A stretch of 25,237 bases of DNA from Saccoglossus kowalevskii (taxonomy: Eukaryota > Hemichordata > Enteropneusta > Harrimaniidae), in assembly GCF_000003605.2 (NCBI RefSeq), contig NW_003159067.1:1-25237 (forward strand). Direction: 5' to 3'. A program made the position numbers and the translations under genes. Positions 1-12,235 of this stretch are shown here, in pieces (positions within the stretch are counted from its first letter, which is position 1; every line of letters begins with the position of its first letter). A model generated the notes under the pieces. That model was not told the origin of the DNA, searched no databases, and was given only the letters and a program-made list of their open reading frames with translations.

Positions 1-84
1 CTTTAGGATAGAGTAGATATATCAGTATGGATGGATTGTAACTGACAGCTGGTATCATATTGTTGGTATGGTTCTATTTGGGTA

Positions 85-172
85 GAGTCTTCAGTATAGA
101 GTAGATATATCAGTATGGATTGATTGTAACTGACAGCTGGTGTCATACTGTTGGTATGGTTCTATTTGGGTA
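85..172 (+). repeat. First complete 88-bp monomer (reference phase)
   Basis: This is the first full unit when monomers are counted from gagtcttcag; bases 1-84 are a partial unit. It illustrates the recurring short motifs: the palindrome GATATATC, the segment ctgacagctgg with the palindrome CAGCTG, and the segment ggttctattt. Eighty-eight is not a multiple of 3, so an open frame shifts frame in every copy. The consensus has stop codons on both strands, so the array cannot encode a long repeat protein. Two monomers make 176 bp, close to a nucleosome repeat length. The phase start is my arbitrary choice. Confidence 0.9.
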
Positions 173-719
173 GATTCTTCAGTATAGAGTAGATATATCA
201 GTATGGATGGATTGTAACTGACAGCTGGTATCATACTGTTGGTATGGTTCTATTTGGGTAGAGTCTTCAGTATATAGTAGATATATCAGTATGGATGGAT
301 TGTAACTGACAGCTGGTATCATATTGTTGGTATGGTTCTATTTTGGTAGAGTCTTCAGTATAGAGCAGATATATCAGTGTGGATGGCTTGTAACTGACAG
401 CTGGTATAATATTGTTGGTATGGTTCTATTTGGGTAGAGTCTTCAGTATAGAGTAGATATATCAGTGTGGATGAATTGTAACTGACAGCTGGTGTTATAT
501 TGTTGGTATGGTTCTATTTGGGTAGAGTTTTGAGTATAGAGTAGATATATCAGTATGGATGGATTGTAACTGACAGCTGGTATCATACTGTTGGTATGGT
601 TCTATTTGGGTAGAGTCTTCAGTATATAGTAGATATATTAGTATGGATGGATTGTAACTGACAGCTGGTATCATATTGTTGGTATGGTTCTATTGGGTAG
701 AGTCTTCAGTATAGAGTAG

Positions 720-1248
720 ATATATCAGTATGGATGGATTGTAACTGACAGCTGGTACCATACTGTTGGTATGGTTCTATTTGGGTAGAGTCTTCAGTAT
801 AGAGTAGATATATCAGTACGGATGGATTGTAACTGACAGCTGGTATCATATTGTTGGTATGGTTCTATTTGGGTAGAGTCTTCAGTATAGAGTAGATATA
901 TCAGTGTGGATGGATTGTAACTGACAGCTGGTATCATATTGTTGGTATGGTTCAATTTGGGTGGAGTCTTCAGTATAGAGTAGATATATCAGTATGGATG
1001 GATTGTAACTGACAGCTGGTACCATACTGTTGGTATGGTTCTATTTGGGTAGAGTCTTCAGTATAGAGTAGATATATCAGTACGGATGGATTGTAACTGA
1101 CAGCTGGTATCATATTGTTGGTATGGTTCTATTTGGGTAGAGTCTTCAGTATAGAGTAGATATATCAGTGTGGATGGATTGTAACTGACATCTGGTATCA
1201 TATTGTTGGTATGGTTCTATTTGGGTAGAGTCTTCAGTATAGAGTAGA
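720..1248. repeat. 264-bp three-monomer tandem duplication
   Basis: Two rare variants recur together at exactly three monomers: ggtacc at 754 and 1018, and tacgga at 817 and 1081. The stretch between is near identical in both copies. The third monomer of the first copy carries ttcaatttgggtggag, which its counterpart lacks, so a few changes came after the duplication or the exchange was imperfect. Unequal crossing-over in register is the simplest cause. Confidence 0.75.
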
Positions 1249-1803
1249 TATATCAGTGTGAATGGATTGTAACTGACAGCTGGTATCATATTGTTGGTAT
1301 GGTTCTATTTGGGTGGAGTCTTCAGTATAGAGTAGATATATCAGTGTGGATGGATTGTAACTGACAGCTGGTATCATATTGTTGGTATGGTTCTATTTGG
1401 GTAGAGTCTTCAGTATAGAGTAGATATATCAGTATGGATGGATTGTAACTGACAGCTGGTATCATATTGTTGGTATGGTTCTATTTGGGTAGAGTCTTCA
1501 GTATATAGTAGATATATCAGTATGGATGGATTGTAACGAACAGCTGGTATCATACTGTTGGTATGGTTCTATTTGGGTAGAGTCTTCAGTATAGAGTAGA
1601 TATATCAGTATGGATGGATTGTAACTGACAGCTGGTATTATATTGTTGGTATGGTTCTTTTTGGGTAGAGTCTTCAGTATAGAGTAGATATATCAGTGTG
1701 GATGGACTGTAACTGACAGCTGGTATCATATTGTTGGTATGGTTCTATTTGGGTAGAGTCTTCAGTATAGAGTAGATATATCAGTGTGGATGGATTGTAA
1801 CTG

Positions 1804-1935
1804 ACATCTGGTATCATATTGTTTGTATGGTTCTATTTGGATAGTCTTCTGTATAGAGTAAATATATCAGTGTGGATGGATTGTAACTGACAGCTGGTAT
1901 CATATTGTTGGTATGGTTCTATTTGGGTAGATTCT
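1804..1935. repeat. Isolated family-B type monomers inside family A
   Basis: This short run carries gacatctgg, tttgtatgg and the 2-bp-shortened tail ggatagtct (at 1839), followed one monomer later by tagattcttcag. In family B (from about 7.6 kb) the same variants occur in the same order as part of the four-monomer unit. Elsewhere in the window ggatagtct is found only in family B, from 8082 to 14121. It is either a relic of the ancestral segment from which family B was amplified or a small later transfer back. Confidence 0.65.
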
Positions 1936-2484
1936 TCAGTATAGATTAGATATATCAGTGTGGATGGATTGTAACTGAGAGCTGGTATCATATTGTTGGT
2001 ATGGTTCTATTTGGGTAGAGTCTTCAGTATAGAGTAGATATATCAGTGTGGATGGATTGTAACTGACATCTGGTATCATATTGTTGGTATGGTTCTATTT
2101 GGGTAGAGTCTTCAGTATAGAGTAGATATATCAGTGTGGATGGATTGTAACTGACAGCTGGTATCATATTGTTGGTATGGTTCTATTTGGGTGGAGTCTT
2201 CAGTATAGAGTAGATATATCAGTGTGGATGGATTGTAACTGACAGCTGGTATCATATTGTTGGTATGGTTCTATTTGGGTAGAGTCTTCAGTATAGAGTA
2301 GATATATCAGTGTGGATGGATTGTAACTGACAGCTGGTATCATATTGTTGGTATGGTTCTATTTGGGTAGAGTCTTCAGTATATAGTAGATATATCAGTA
2401 TGGATGGATTGTAAACGGACAGCTGGTATCATACTGTTGGTATGGTTCTATTTGGGTAGAGTCTTCAGTATAGAGTAGATATAT

Positions 2485-3530
2485 CTATGTGGATGGATTG
2501 TAACTGACAGCTGCTATCATATTGTTTGTATGCTTCTATTTGGATATAGTCTTCAGTATAGAGTATATATATCAATGTGGATATATTGTAACTGACAGCT
2601 GGTATCATATTGTTGGTATGGTTCTATTTGAGTAGAGTCTTCAGTATAAAGGAGATATATCAGTGTGGATGGATTGTAACTGACAGCTGATATCATATTG
2701 TTGGCATGGTTCTATTTGGGTAGAGTCTTCAGTATAGAGTAGGTATATCAGTGTGGATGGCTTGTAACTGACAGTTGGTATCATATTGTTGGTATGGTTC
2801 TATTTAAGTAGAGTCTTCATTATAGAGTAGATATATCAGTGTGGGTGGATGGTAACTGACAGCTGGTATCATATTGTTGGCATGGTTCTATTTGAGTCGA
2901 GTCTTCAGTATAGAGTAGATATATCTGTGTGGGTGGATTGTAACTGACAGCTGATATCATATTGTTGGTATGGTTCTATTTGAGTAGAGTCTTCAGTATA
3001 GAGTAGATATATCAGTGTGGGTGGATTGTAACTGACAGCTGATATCATATTGTTTGTATGGTTCTATTTGGGTAGAGTCTTCAGTATAGAGTAGATATAT
3101 CAGTGTGGCTGGATTTTATTGACAGCTGGTATCATATTGTTGGTATGGTTCTATTTGGGTAGAGTCTTCAGTATAGAGTAGATATATCAGTGTAGATGAA
3201 TTGTAACTGACAGCTGGTAGCATATTGTTTGTATGATTCTATTTGGGCAGAGTCTGCAGTATAGAGTAGATATATCAGTGTGGATGGATTGTAACTGACA
3301 GCTGCTATCATATTGTTTGTATGGTTCTATTTGAGTAGAGTCTTCAGTATAGAGTAGATATATCAGTGTGGGTGGATTGTAACTGACAGCTGATATCATA
3401 TTGTTTGAATGGTTCTATTTAGTAGCGTCTTCAGTATAGAGTTGATATATCAGTGTGGATGGCTTGTAACTGACATTTGGTATCATATTGTTGGTATGCT
3501 TCTATTTGAGTAGAGTCTTCAGTATAGAGT
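2485..3530. repeat. Family C island: 12 monomers within family A
   Basis: About 12 monomers here carry family-C variants that are otherwise concentrated beyond 14.2 kb. In order they include gctgctatc with tgcttc (2531), caatgtggatatattg, ggagatatatc, gtaggtatatc with tttaagtag (2813), gtcgagtc (2896), atatctgtgtggg, ggtagcatattg, gctgctatc and gacatttgg (3472). The same markers appear in the same order at about 21890-22940. The offset is 19,414 bp at the first marker and 19,416 bp at the last. The 2-bp change is explained by two 1-bp deletions in the island, at ggattttattgac (about 3113) and tttagtagcgtc (about 3418). Family A resumes on both sides. Confidence 0.8.
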
Positions 3531-4899
3531 AGATATATCAGTGTGAATGAATTGTAACTGACAGCTGGTATCATAATGTTGGTATGGTTCTATTTGGGTA
3601 GAGTCTTCAGTATATAGTAGATATATCAGTGTGGATGGATTGTAACTGACAGCTGGTATCATATTGTTGGTATGGTTCTATTTGGGTAGAGTCTTCAGTA
3701 TAAAGTAGATATATCAGTGTGGATGGATTGTAACTGACAGCTGGTATCATATTGTTGGTATGGTTCTATTTGGGTAGAGTCTTCAGTATAAAGTAGATAT
3801 ATCAGTGTGGGTGGATTGTAACTGACAGCTGGTATCATATTGTTGGTATGGTTCTATTTGGGTAGAGTCTTCAGTATATAGTAGATATATCAGTGTGGAT
3901 GGATTGTAACTGACAGCTGGTATATTGTTGGTATGGTTGTATTTGAGTAAAGTCTTCAGTATAGAGTAGATATATCAGTGTGGATGGATTGTAACTGACA
4001 GTTGGTATCATATTGTTGGTATGGTTCTATTTGAGTAGAGTCTTCAGTGTAGAGTAGATATATCAGTGTGGGTGGATTGTAACTGACAGCTGGTATCATA
4101 TTGTTGGTATGGTTCTATTTGGGTAGAGTCTTCAGTATATAGTAGATATATCAGTGTGGGTGGATTGTAACTGACAGCTGGTATCATATTGTTGGTATGG
4201 TTCTATTTGGATAGAGTCTTCAGTACAGAGTAGATATATCAGTGAGGGTGGATTGTAACTGACAGCTGGTATCATATTGTTGGTATGGTTCTATTTGGGT
4301 AGAGTCTTTAGTATAGAGTAGATATATCAGTGTGGATGGATTATAACTGACAGCTGGCATCATATTGTTGGTATGGTTCTATTTGTGTAGAGTCTTTAGT
4401 ATAGAGTAGATATATCAGTGTGGATGGATTGTAACTGACAGCTGGTGTCATATTGTTGGTATGGTTCTATTTGGGTAGAGTCTTCAGTATAGAGTAGATA
4501 TATCATTGTGGATGGATTGTAACTGACAGCTGGTATCATATTGTTGGTATGGTTCTATTTGGGTAGAGTCTTCAGTATAGAGTAGATATATCAGTGTGGA
4601 TGGATTGTAACTGACAGCTGGTATCATATTGTTGGTATGGTTCTATTTGGGTAGAGTCTTTAGTACAGAGTAGATATATCAGTGTGGATGGATTATAACT
4701 GACAGCTGGTATCATATTGTTGGTATGGTTCTATTTGTGTAGAGTCTTTAGTATAGAGTAGATATATCAGTGTGGATGGATTGTAACTGACAGCTGGTGT
4801 CATATTGTTGGTATGGTTCTATTTGGGTAGAGTCTTCAGTATAGAGTAGATATATCAGTGTGGATGGATTGTAACTGACAGCTGGTATCATATTGTTGG

Positions 4900-5409
4900 T
4901 ATGGTTCTATTTGGGTGGAGTCTTCAGTATAGAGTAGATATATCAGTGTGGATGGATTGTAACTGACAGCTGGTATCACATTGTTGGTATGGTTCTATTT
5001 GGGTAGAGTCTTCAGTATAGAGTAGATATATCAGTGTGGATGGATTGTAACTGACAGCTGGTATAATACTGTTGGTATGGTTCTATTTGGGTAGAGTCTT
5101 CAGTATAGAATAGACATATCAGTATGGATGGATTGTAAGTGACAGCTGGTATCATATTGTTGGTATGGTTCTATTTGGGTGGAGTCTTCAGTATAGAGTA
5201 GATATATCAGTGTGGATGGATTGTAACTGACAGCTGGTATCACATTGTTGGTATGGTTCTATTTGGGTGGAGTCTTCAGTATAGAGTAGATATATCAGTG
5301 TGGATGGATTGTAACTGACAGCTGGTATAATACTGTTGGTATGGTTCTATTTGGGTAGAGTCTTCAGTATAGAATAGACATATCAGTATGGATGGATTGT
5401 AAGTGACAG
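4900..5409. repeat. 264-bp three-monomer tandem duplication
   Basis: Four rare variants recur at a spacing of 264 bp: tatcacattg near 4977 and 5241, tataatactg near 5065 and 5329, aatagacatatc near 5109 and 5373, and gtaagtgac near 5137 and 5401. Copies run about 4900-5145 and 5164-5409 with very few differences. This is one of the cleaner short higher-order units of family A. Confidence 0.78.
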
Positions 5410-6540
5410 CTGGTATCATACTGTTGGTATGGTTCTATTTGGGTAGAGTCTTCAGTACAGAGTAGATATATCAGTATGGATGGATTGTAACTGACAGCTG
5501 GTATCATATTGTTGGTATGGTTCTATTTGGGTAGAGTCTTTTGTATAGAGTAGATATATCAGTGTGGATGGATTGTAACTGACCGCTGGTATCATATTGT
5601 TGGTATGGTTCTATTTGGGTTTAGTCTTCAGTATAGAGTAGATATATCAGTGTGGATGGATTGTAACTGACAGCTGGTATCATATTGTTGGTGTGGTTCT
5701 ATTTGGGTAGAGTCTTCAGTATAGAGTAGATATATCAGTATGAATGGATTGTAAATGACAGCTGGTATCATATTGTTGGTGTGGTTCTATTTGGGTAGAG
5801 TCTTCAGTATAGAGTAGATATATCAGTATGGATGGATTGTAACTGACAGCTGGTATCATAATGTTGGTATGGTTCTATTTGGGTAGAGTCTTCAGTATAG
5901 AGTAGATATATCAGTATGAATGGATTGTAAATGACAGCTGGTATCATATTGTTGGTGTGGTTCTATTTGGGTAGAGTCTTCAGTATAGAGTAGATATATC
6001 AGTGTGGATGGATTGTAACTGACAGCTGGTATCATATTGTTGGTGTGGTTCTATTTGGGTAGAGTCTTCAGTATAGAGTAGATATATCAGTATGCATGGA
6101 TTGTAAATGACAGCTGGTATCATATTGTTGGTGTGGTTCTATTTGGGTAGAGTCTTCAGTATAGAGTAGATATATCAGTATGGATGGATTGTAAGTGACA
6201 GCTGGTATCATACTGTTGGTATGGTTCTATTTGGGTAGAGTCTTCAGTACAGAGTAGATATATCAGTATGGATGGATTGTAACTGACAGCTGGTATCATA
6301 TTGTTGGTATGGTTCTATTTGGGTAGAGTCTTTAGTATAGAGTAGATATATCAGTGTGGATGGATTGTAACTGACCGCTGGTATCATATTGTTGGTATGG
6401 TTCTATTTGGGTTTAGTCTTCAGTATAGAGTAGATATATCAGTGTGGATGGATTGTAACTGACAGCTGGTATCATATTGTTGGTGTGGTTCTATTTGGGT
6501 AGAGTCTTCAGTATAGAGTAGATATATCAGTATGAATGGA
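5380..6540. repeat. 792-bp nine-monomer duplication
   Basis: Markers gtaagtgac (about 5401 and 6193), gtacagag (about 5456 and 6248), gaccgctgg (5581 and 6373) and gggtttagtc repeat at an offset of 792 bp, exactly nine monomers. Copies span about 5380-5750 and 6172-6540. Between them lies a run of monomers with ggtgtggttc and atgaatgg or atgcatgg variants, itself internally repetitive. Confidence 0.75.
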
Positions 6541-7559
6541 TTATAACTGACAGCTAGTATCATATTGTTGGTATGGTTCTATTTGGGTGGAGTCTTCAGT
6601 ATAGAGTAGATATATCAGTGTGGATGGATTGTAACTGACAGCTGGTATCATACTGTTGGTATGGTTCTATTTGGGTAGAGTCTTCAGTATAGAGTAGATA
6701 TATCAGTATGGATGGATTGTAACTGACAGCTGGTATCATATTGTTGGTATGGTTCTATTTGGGTAGAGTCTTCAGTATAGAGTAGATATATCAGTGTGGA
6801 TGGATTGTAACTGACAGCTGGTATCATATTGTTGGTATGGTTCTATTTGGGTGGAGTCTTCAGTATAGAGTAGATATATCAGTGTGGATGGATTGTAACT
6901 GGCAGCTGGTATCATATTGTTGGTATGGTTCTATTTGGGTAGAGTCTTTAGTATAGAGTAGATATATCAGTGTGGATGGATTGTAACTGACCGCTGGTAT
7001 CATATTGTTGGTATGGTTCTATTTGGGTAGAGTCTTCAGTATAGAGTAGATATAACAGTGTGGATGGATTGTAACTGACAGCTGGTATCATAATGTTGGT
7101 ATGGTTCTATTTGGGTATAGTCTTCAGTATAGAGTAGATATATCAGTGTGGATGGATTGTAACTGACAGCTGGTATCATATTGTTGGTGTGGTTCTATTT
7201 GGGTAGAGTCTTCAGTATAGAGTAGATATATCAGTATGGATAAATTTGTAACTGACATCTGGTATCATACTGTTGGTATGGTTCTATTTGGGTAGAGTCT
7301 TCAGTATAGAGTAGATATATCAGTATGGATGGATTGTAACTGACAGCTGGTATCATAATGTTGGTATGGTTCTATTTGGGTAGAGTCTTCAGTATAGAGT
7401 AGATATATCAGTGTGGATGGATTGTAACTGACAGCTGGTATCATATTGTTGGTATGGTTCTATTTGGGCAGAGGCTTCAGTATAGAGTAGATATATCAGT
7501 GTAGATGGATTGTAACTGACAGCTGGTATCATATTGGTGGTATGGTTATATTTGGGTAG

Positions 7560-8850
7560 AGTCTTCAGTATAGAGTAGATATATCAGTGTGGATGGATTG
7601 TAACTGACAGCTAGTATCATATTGTTGGTATGGTTCTATTTGGGTGGAGTCTTCAGTATAGAGTAGATATATCAGTGTGGATGGATTGTAACTGACAGCT
7701 GGTATCATATTGTTGGTATGGTTCTATTTGGGTAGAGTCTTCAGTATAGAGTAGATATATCAGTGTGGATAGATTGTAACTGACTGCTGGTGTCATATTG
7801 TTGGTATGGTTCTATTTGGGTAGAGTCTTCAGTATAGAGTATATATATCAGTGTGGATGGATTGTAACTGACAGCTGGTATCATATTGTTGGTATGGTTC
7901 TATTTGGGTAGAGTCTTCAGTATAGAGTAGATATATCAGTGTGGATGGATTGTAACTGACAGCTAGTATCATATTGTTGGTATGGTTCTATTTGGGTGGA
8001 GTCTTCAGTATAGAGTAGATATATCAGTGTGGATGGATTGTAACTGACATCTGGTATCATATTGTTTGTATGGTTCTATTTGGATAGTCTTTAGTATAGA
8101 GTAGAGATATCAGTGTGGATGGATTGTAACTGACAGCTGGTATCATATTGTTGGTATGGTTCTATGTGGGTAGATTCTTCAGTATAGAGTAGATATATCA
8201 GTGTGGATGGATTGAAACTGACAGCTGGTATCATATTGTTGGTATGGTTCTATTTGGGTAGAGTCTTCAGTATAGAGTAGATATATCAGTGTGGATGGAT
8301 TGTAACTGACAGCTAGTATCATATTGTTGGTATGGTTCTATTTGGGTGGAGTCTTCAGTATAGAGTAGATATATCAGTGTGGATGGATTGTAACTGACAT
8401 CTGGTATCATATTGTTTGTATGGTTCTATTTGGATAGTCTTTAGTATAGAGTAGATATATCAGTGTGGATGGATTGTAACTGACAGCTGGTATCATATTG
8501 TTGGTATGGTTCTATTTGGGTAGAGTCTTCAGAATAGAGTAGATATATCAGTGTGGATGGATTGTAACTGACAGCTGGTATCATATTGTTGGTATGGTTC
8601 TATTTGGGTAGAGTCTTCAGTATAAAGTAGATATATCAGTGTGGATGGATTGTAACTGACAGCTAGTATCATATTGTTGGTATGGTTCTATTTGGGTGGA
8701 GTCTTCAGTATAGAGTAGATATATCAGTGTGGATGGATTGTAACTGACATCTGGTATCATATTGTTTGTATGGTTCTATTTGGATAGTCTTTAGTATAGA
8801 GTAGATATATCAGTGTGGATGGATTGTAACTGACAGCTGGTATCATATTG
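7560..8850. repeat. Four-monomer higher-order repeat (350/352 bp)
   Basis: The variant ctagtatc recurs at 7611, 7963, 8313 and 8663 (steps 352, 350, 350), and ggatagtct at 8082, 8432 and 8782 (steps 350, 350). Each unit holds a gctagtatc/gggtggag monomer, a gacatctgg/tttgtatgg/ggatagtct 86-bp monomer and two near-plain monomers. Alternate units carry either ctatgtgggtagattc plus gattgaaactg (8162 and 8862, 700 bp apart) or cagaatagag plus tataaag, so there is also an eight-monomer, 700-bp super-unit. Confidence 0.85.
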
Positions 8851-9168
8851 TTGGTATGGTTCTATGTGGGTAGATTCTTCAGTATAGAGTAGATATATCA
8901 GTGTGGATGGATTGAAACTGACAGCTGGTATCATATTGTTGGTATGGTTCTATTTGGGTAGAGTCTTCAGTATAGAGTAGATATATCAGTGTGGATGGAT
9001 TGTAACTGACAGCTGGTATCATATTGTTGGTATGGTTCTATTTGGGTAGAGTCTTCAGTATAAAGTAGATATATCAGTGTGGATGGATTGTAACTGACAG
9101 CTGGTATCATATTGTTGGTATGGTTCTATTTGGGTAGTCTTCAGTATAGAGTAGATATATCAGTGTGG

Positions 9169-9655
9169 ATCGATTGTAACTGACAGCTGGTATCATATTG
9201 TTGATATGGTTCTATTTGTGTAGAGTCTTTAGTGTAGAGTAGATATATCAGTGTGGATGGATTGTAAATGACAGCTGGTATCATATTGTTGGTATGGTTC
9301 TATTTGGGTAGAGTCTTCAGTATAAAGTAGATATATCAGTGTGGATGGATTGTAACTGACAGCTGGTATCATATTGTTGGTATGGTTCTATTTGGGTAGT
9401 CTTCAGTATAGAGTAGATATATCAGTGTGGATCGATTGTAACTGACAGCTGGTATCATATTGTTGATATGGTTCTATTTGTGTAGAGTCTTTAGTGTAGA
9501 GTAGATATATCAGTGTGGATGGATTGTAAATGACAGCTGGTATCATATTGTTGGTATGGTTCTATTTGGGTAGAGTCTTCAGTATAGAGTAGATATATCA
9601 GTGTGGATGGATTGTAACTGACAGCTGGTATCATATTGTTGGTATGGTTCTATTT
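9169..9655. repeat. 262-bp three-monomer unit with ATCGAT, first pair
   Basis: ATCGAT occurs at 9169 and 9431, 262 bp apart (88+88+86). Each unit runs ATCGAT, ttgatatgg, tttgtgtagagtctttag, gtgtagag, gtaaatgacag, then a shortened gggtagtct tail. The only difference I see over the overlapping part is tataaag against tatagag. The same pair recurs at 12236 and 12498. Confidence 0.82.
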
Positions 9656-9842
9656 GGGTAGAGTCTTCAGTATAGAGTAGATATATCAGTGTGGATGGAT
9701 TGTAACAGACAGCTGGTATCATATTGTTTGTATGGTTCTATTTGGATAGTCTTTAGTATAGAGTAGATATATCAGTGTGGATGGATTGTAACTGACAGCT
9801 GGTATCATATTGTTGGTATGGTTCAATTTGGGTAGAGTCTTC

Positions 9843-10894
9843 AGAATAGAGTAGATATATCAGTGTGGATGGATTGTAACTGACAGCTGGTATCATATTG
9901 TTGGTATGGTTCTATTTGGGTAGAGTCTTCAGTATAGAGTAGATATATCAGTGTGGATGGATTGTAACTGACAGCTGGTATCATATTGTTGGTATGGTTC
10001 TATTTGGGTAGTCTTCAGTATAGAGTAGATATATCAGTGTGGATCGATTGTAACTGACAGCTGGTATCATATTGTTGATATGGTTCTATTTGTGTAGAGT
10101 CTTTAGTGTAGAGTAGATATATCAGTGTGGATGGATTGTAAATGACAGCTGGTATCATATTGTTGGTATGGTTCTATTTGGGTAGAGTCTTCAGTATAGA
10201 GTAGATATATCAGTGTGGATGGATTGTAACTGACAGCTGGTATCATATTGTTGGTATGGTTCTATTTGGGTAGAGTCTTCAGTATAGAGTAGATATATCA
10301 GTGTGGATGGATTGTAACAGACAGCTGGTATCATATTGTTGGTATGGTTCTATTTGGGTAGAGTCTTCAGAATAGAGTAGATATATCAGTGTGGATGGAT
10401 TGTAACTGACAGCTGGTATCATATTGTTGGTATGGTTCTATTTGGGTAGAGTCTTCAGTATAGAGTAGATATATCAGTGTGGATGGATTGTAACTGACAG
10501 CTGGTATCATATTGTTGGTATGGTTCTATTTGGGTAGTCTTCAGTATAGAGTAGATATATCAGTGTGGATCGATTGTAACTGACAGCTGGTATCATATTG
10601 TTGATATGGTTCTATTTGTGTAGAGTCTTTAGTGTAGAGTAGATATATCAGTGTGGATGGATTGTAAATGACAGCTGGTATCATATTGTTGGTATGGTTC
10701 TATTTGGGTAGAGTCTTCAGTATAGAGTAGATATATCAGTGTGGATGGATTGTAACTGACAGCTGGTATCATATTGTTGGTATGGTTCTATTTGGGTAGA
10801 GTCTTCAGTATAGAGTAGATATATCAGTGTGGATGGATTGTAACAGACAGCTGGTATCATATTGTTGGTATGGTTCTATTTGGGTAGAGTCTTC
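9843..10894. repeat. Two apparently identical 526-bp six-monomer units
   Basis: Units 9843-10368 and 10369-10894 start at cagaatagag (agaata at 9843 and 10369). They contain in order a plain monomer, the gggtagtct tail, ATCGAT (10043, 10569), tttgtgtagagtctttag, gtaaatgacag, a plain monomer and gtaacagac (10314, 10840). Reading the two side by side I found no difference. The preceding unit differs by one extra 86-bp monomer (ggatagtct at 9744), so its spacing is 612 bp (9431 to 10043; 9702 to 10314). Loss or gain of one monomer converts seven-monomer into six-monomer units. Confidence 0.88.
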
Positions 10895-12235
10895 AGTATA
10901 GAGTAGATATATCAGTGTGAATGGATTGTAACTGACAGCTAGTATCATATTGTTGGTATGGTTATATTTGGGTGGAGTCTTCAGTATAGAGTAGATATAT
11001 CAGTGTGGATGGATTGTAACTGACATCTGGTATCATATTGTTTGTATGGTTCTATTTGGATAGTCTTTAGTTTAGAGTAGACATATCAGTGTGGATGGAT
11101 TGTAACTGACAGCTGGTATCATATTGTTGGTATGGTTCTATTTGGGTAGAGTCTTCAGTATAGAGTAGATATATCAGTGTGGATTGATTGTAACTGACAG
11201 CTGGTATCATAGTTGTTAGTATGGTTCTATTTGGGTAGAGCCTTTAGAATAGAGTAGATATATCAGTGTGGATGGATTATAACTGACAGCTGGTATCATA
11301 TAGTTGGTATGGTTCTATTTGTGTAGAGTCTTTAGTATAGAGTAGATATATCAGTGTGGATGGATTGTAACTGACCGCTGGTATCATATTGTTGGTATGG
11401 TTCTATTTGGGTAGAGTCTTCAGTATAGAGTAGATATATCAGTGTGGATGGATTGTAACTGACCGCTGGTATCATATTGTTGGTATGGTTCTATTTGGGT
11501 AGAGTCTTCAGTATAGAGTAGATATATCAGTGTGGATGGATTGTAACTGACAGCTGGTATCATATTGTTGGTATGGTTCTATTTGGGTAGAGTCTTCAGT
11601 ATAGAGTAGATATATCAGTGTGGATGGATTGTAACTGACAGCTGGTATCATATTGTTGGTATGGTTCTATTTGGGTGGAGTCTTCAGTATAGAGTAGATA
11701 TATCAGTGTGGATGGATTGTAACTGACATCTGGTATCATATTGTTTGTATGGTTCTATTTGGATAGTCTTTAGTATAGAGTAGATATATCAGTGTGGATG
11801 GATTGTAACTGACAGCTGGTATCATATTGTTGGTATGGTTCTATGTGGGTAGATTCTTCAGTATAGAGTAGATATATCAGTGTGGATGGATTGAAACTGA
11901 CAGCTGGTATCATATTGTTGGTATGGTTCTATTTGGGTAGAGTCTTCAGTATAGAGTAGATATATCAGTGTGGATGGATTGTAACTGACAGCTAGTATCA
12001 TATTGTTGGTATGGTTCTATTTGGGTGGAGTCTTCAGTATAGAGTAGATATATCAGTGTGGATGGATTGTAACTGACATCTGGTATCATATTGTTTGTAT
12101 GGTTCTATTTGGATAGTCTTTAGTATAGAGTAGATATATCAGTGTGAATGGATTGTAACTGACAGCTGGTATCATATTGTTGGTATGGTTCTATTTGGGT
12201 AGAGTCTTCAGTATAGAGTAGATATATCAGTGTGG

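Larger units (their letters stand above)
1..2484. repeat. Family A monomers, first block
   Basis: About 28 monomers close to the plain consensus. Characteristic variants are cagtatgg alternating with cagtgtgg, and catactgttgg alternating with catattgttgg. The usual tail is tttgggtagag, sometimes tttgggtggag. Indels are rare. Nothing other than satellite is present. Variants such as gtaacgaacag near 1536 and gtaaacggacag near 2413 look like related descendants of one mutated copy about 10 monomers apart. Block edges are judged by eye from marker variants and are good to about one monomer. Confidence 0.75.
3531..7559. repeat. Family A monomers, second block
   Basis: About 46 monomers near the consensus, mostly cagtgtgg with runs of cagtatgg, and tails tttgggtagag or tttgggtggag. 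Some C-like variants (tttgagtag, gtgggtgg, gacagttgg) are scattered at about 3800-4260. One monomer near 3920 lacks 3 bp (ctggtatattg). A single insertion at about 7234 gives ggataaatttg. Local higher-order repeats include ttataac at 4341 and 4693 (352 bp, four monomers). No other sequence type is present. Confidence 0.75.

Noticed and set aside
85-172. Origin of the monomer from ~14-bp sub-repeats (ggtatcatattgtt / ggtatggttctatt)
   Set aside because: Only about 9 of 14 positions match and the rest of the monomer shows no such period, so chance is a good explanation.
3187-3399. Open frame of 70 codons on the - strand
   Set aside because: It lies entirely inside the satellite (about 2.4 monomers), and its protein is just the monomer translated in successive frames. 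It is open only because local variants and the 88-bp period remove stops. There is no domain and no other support.
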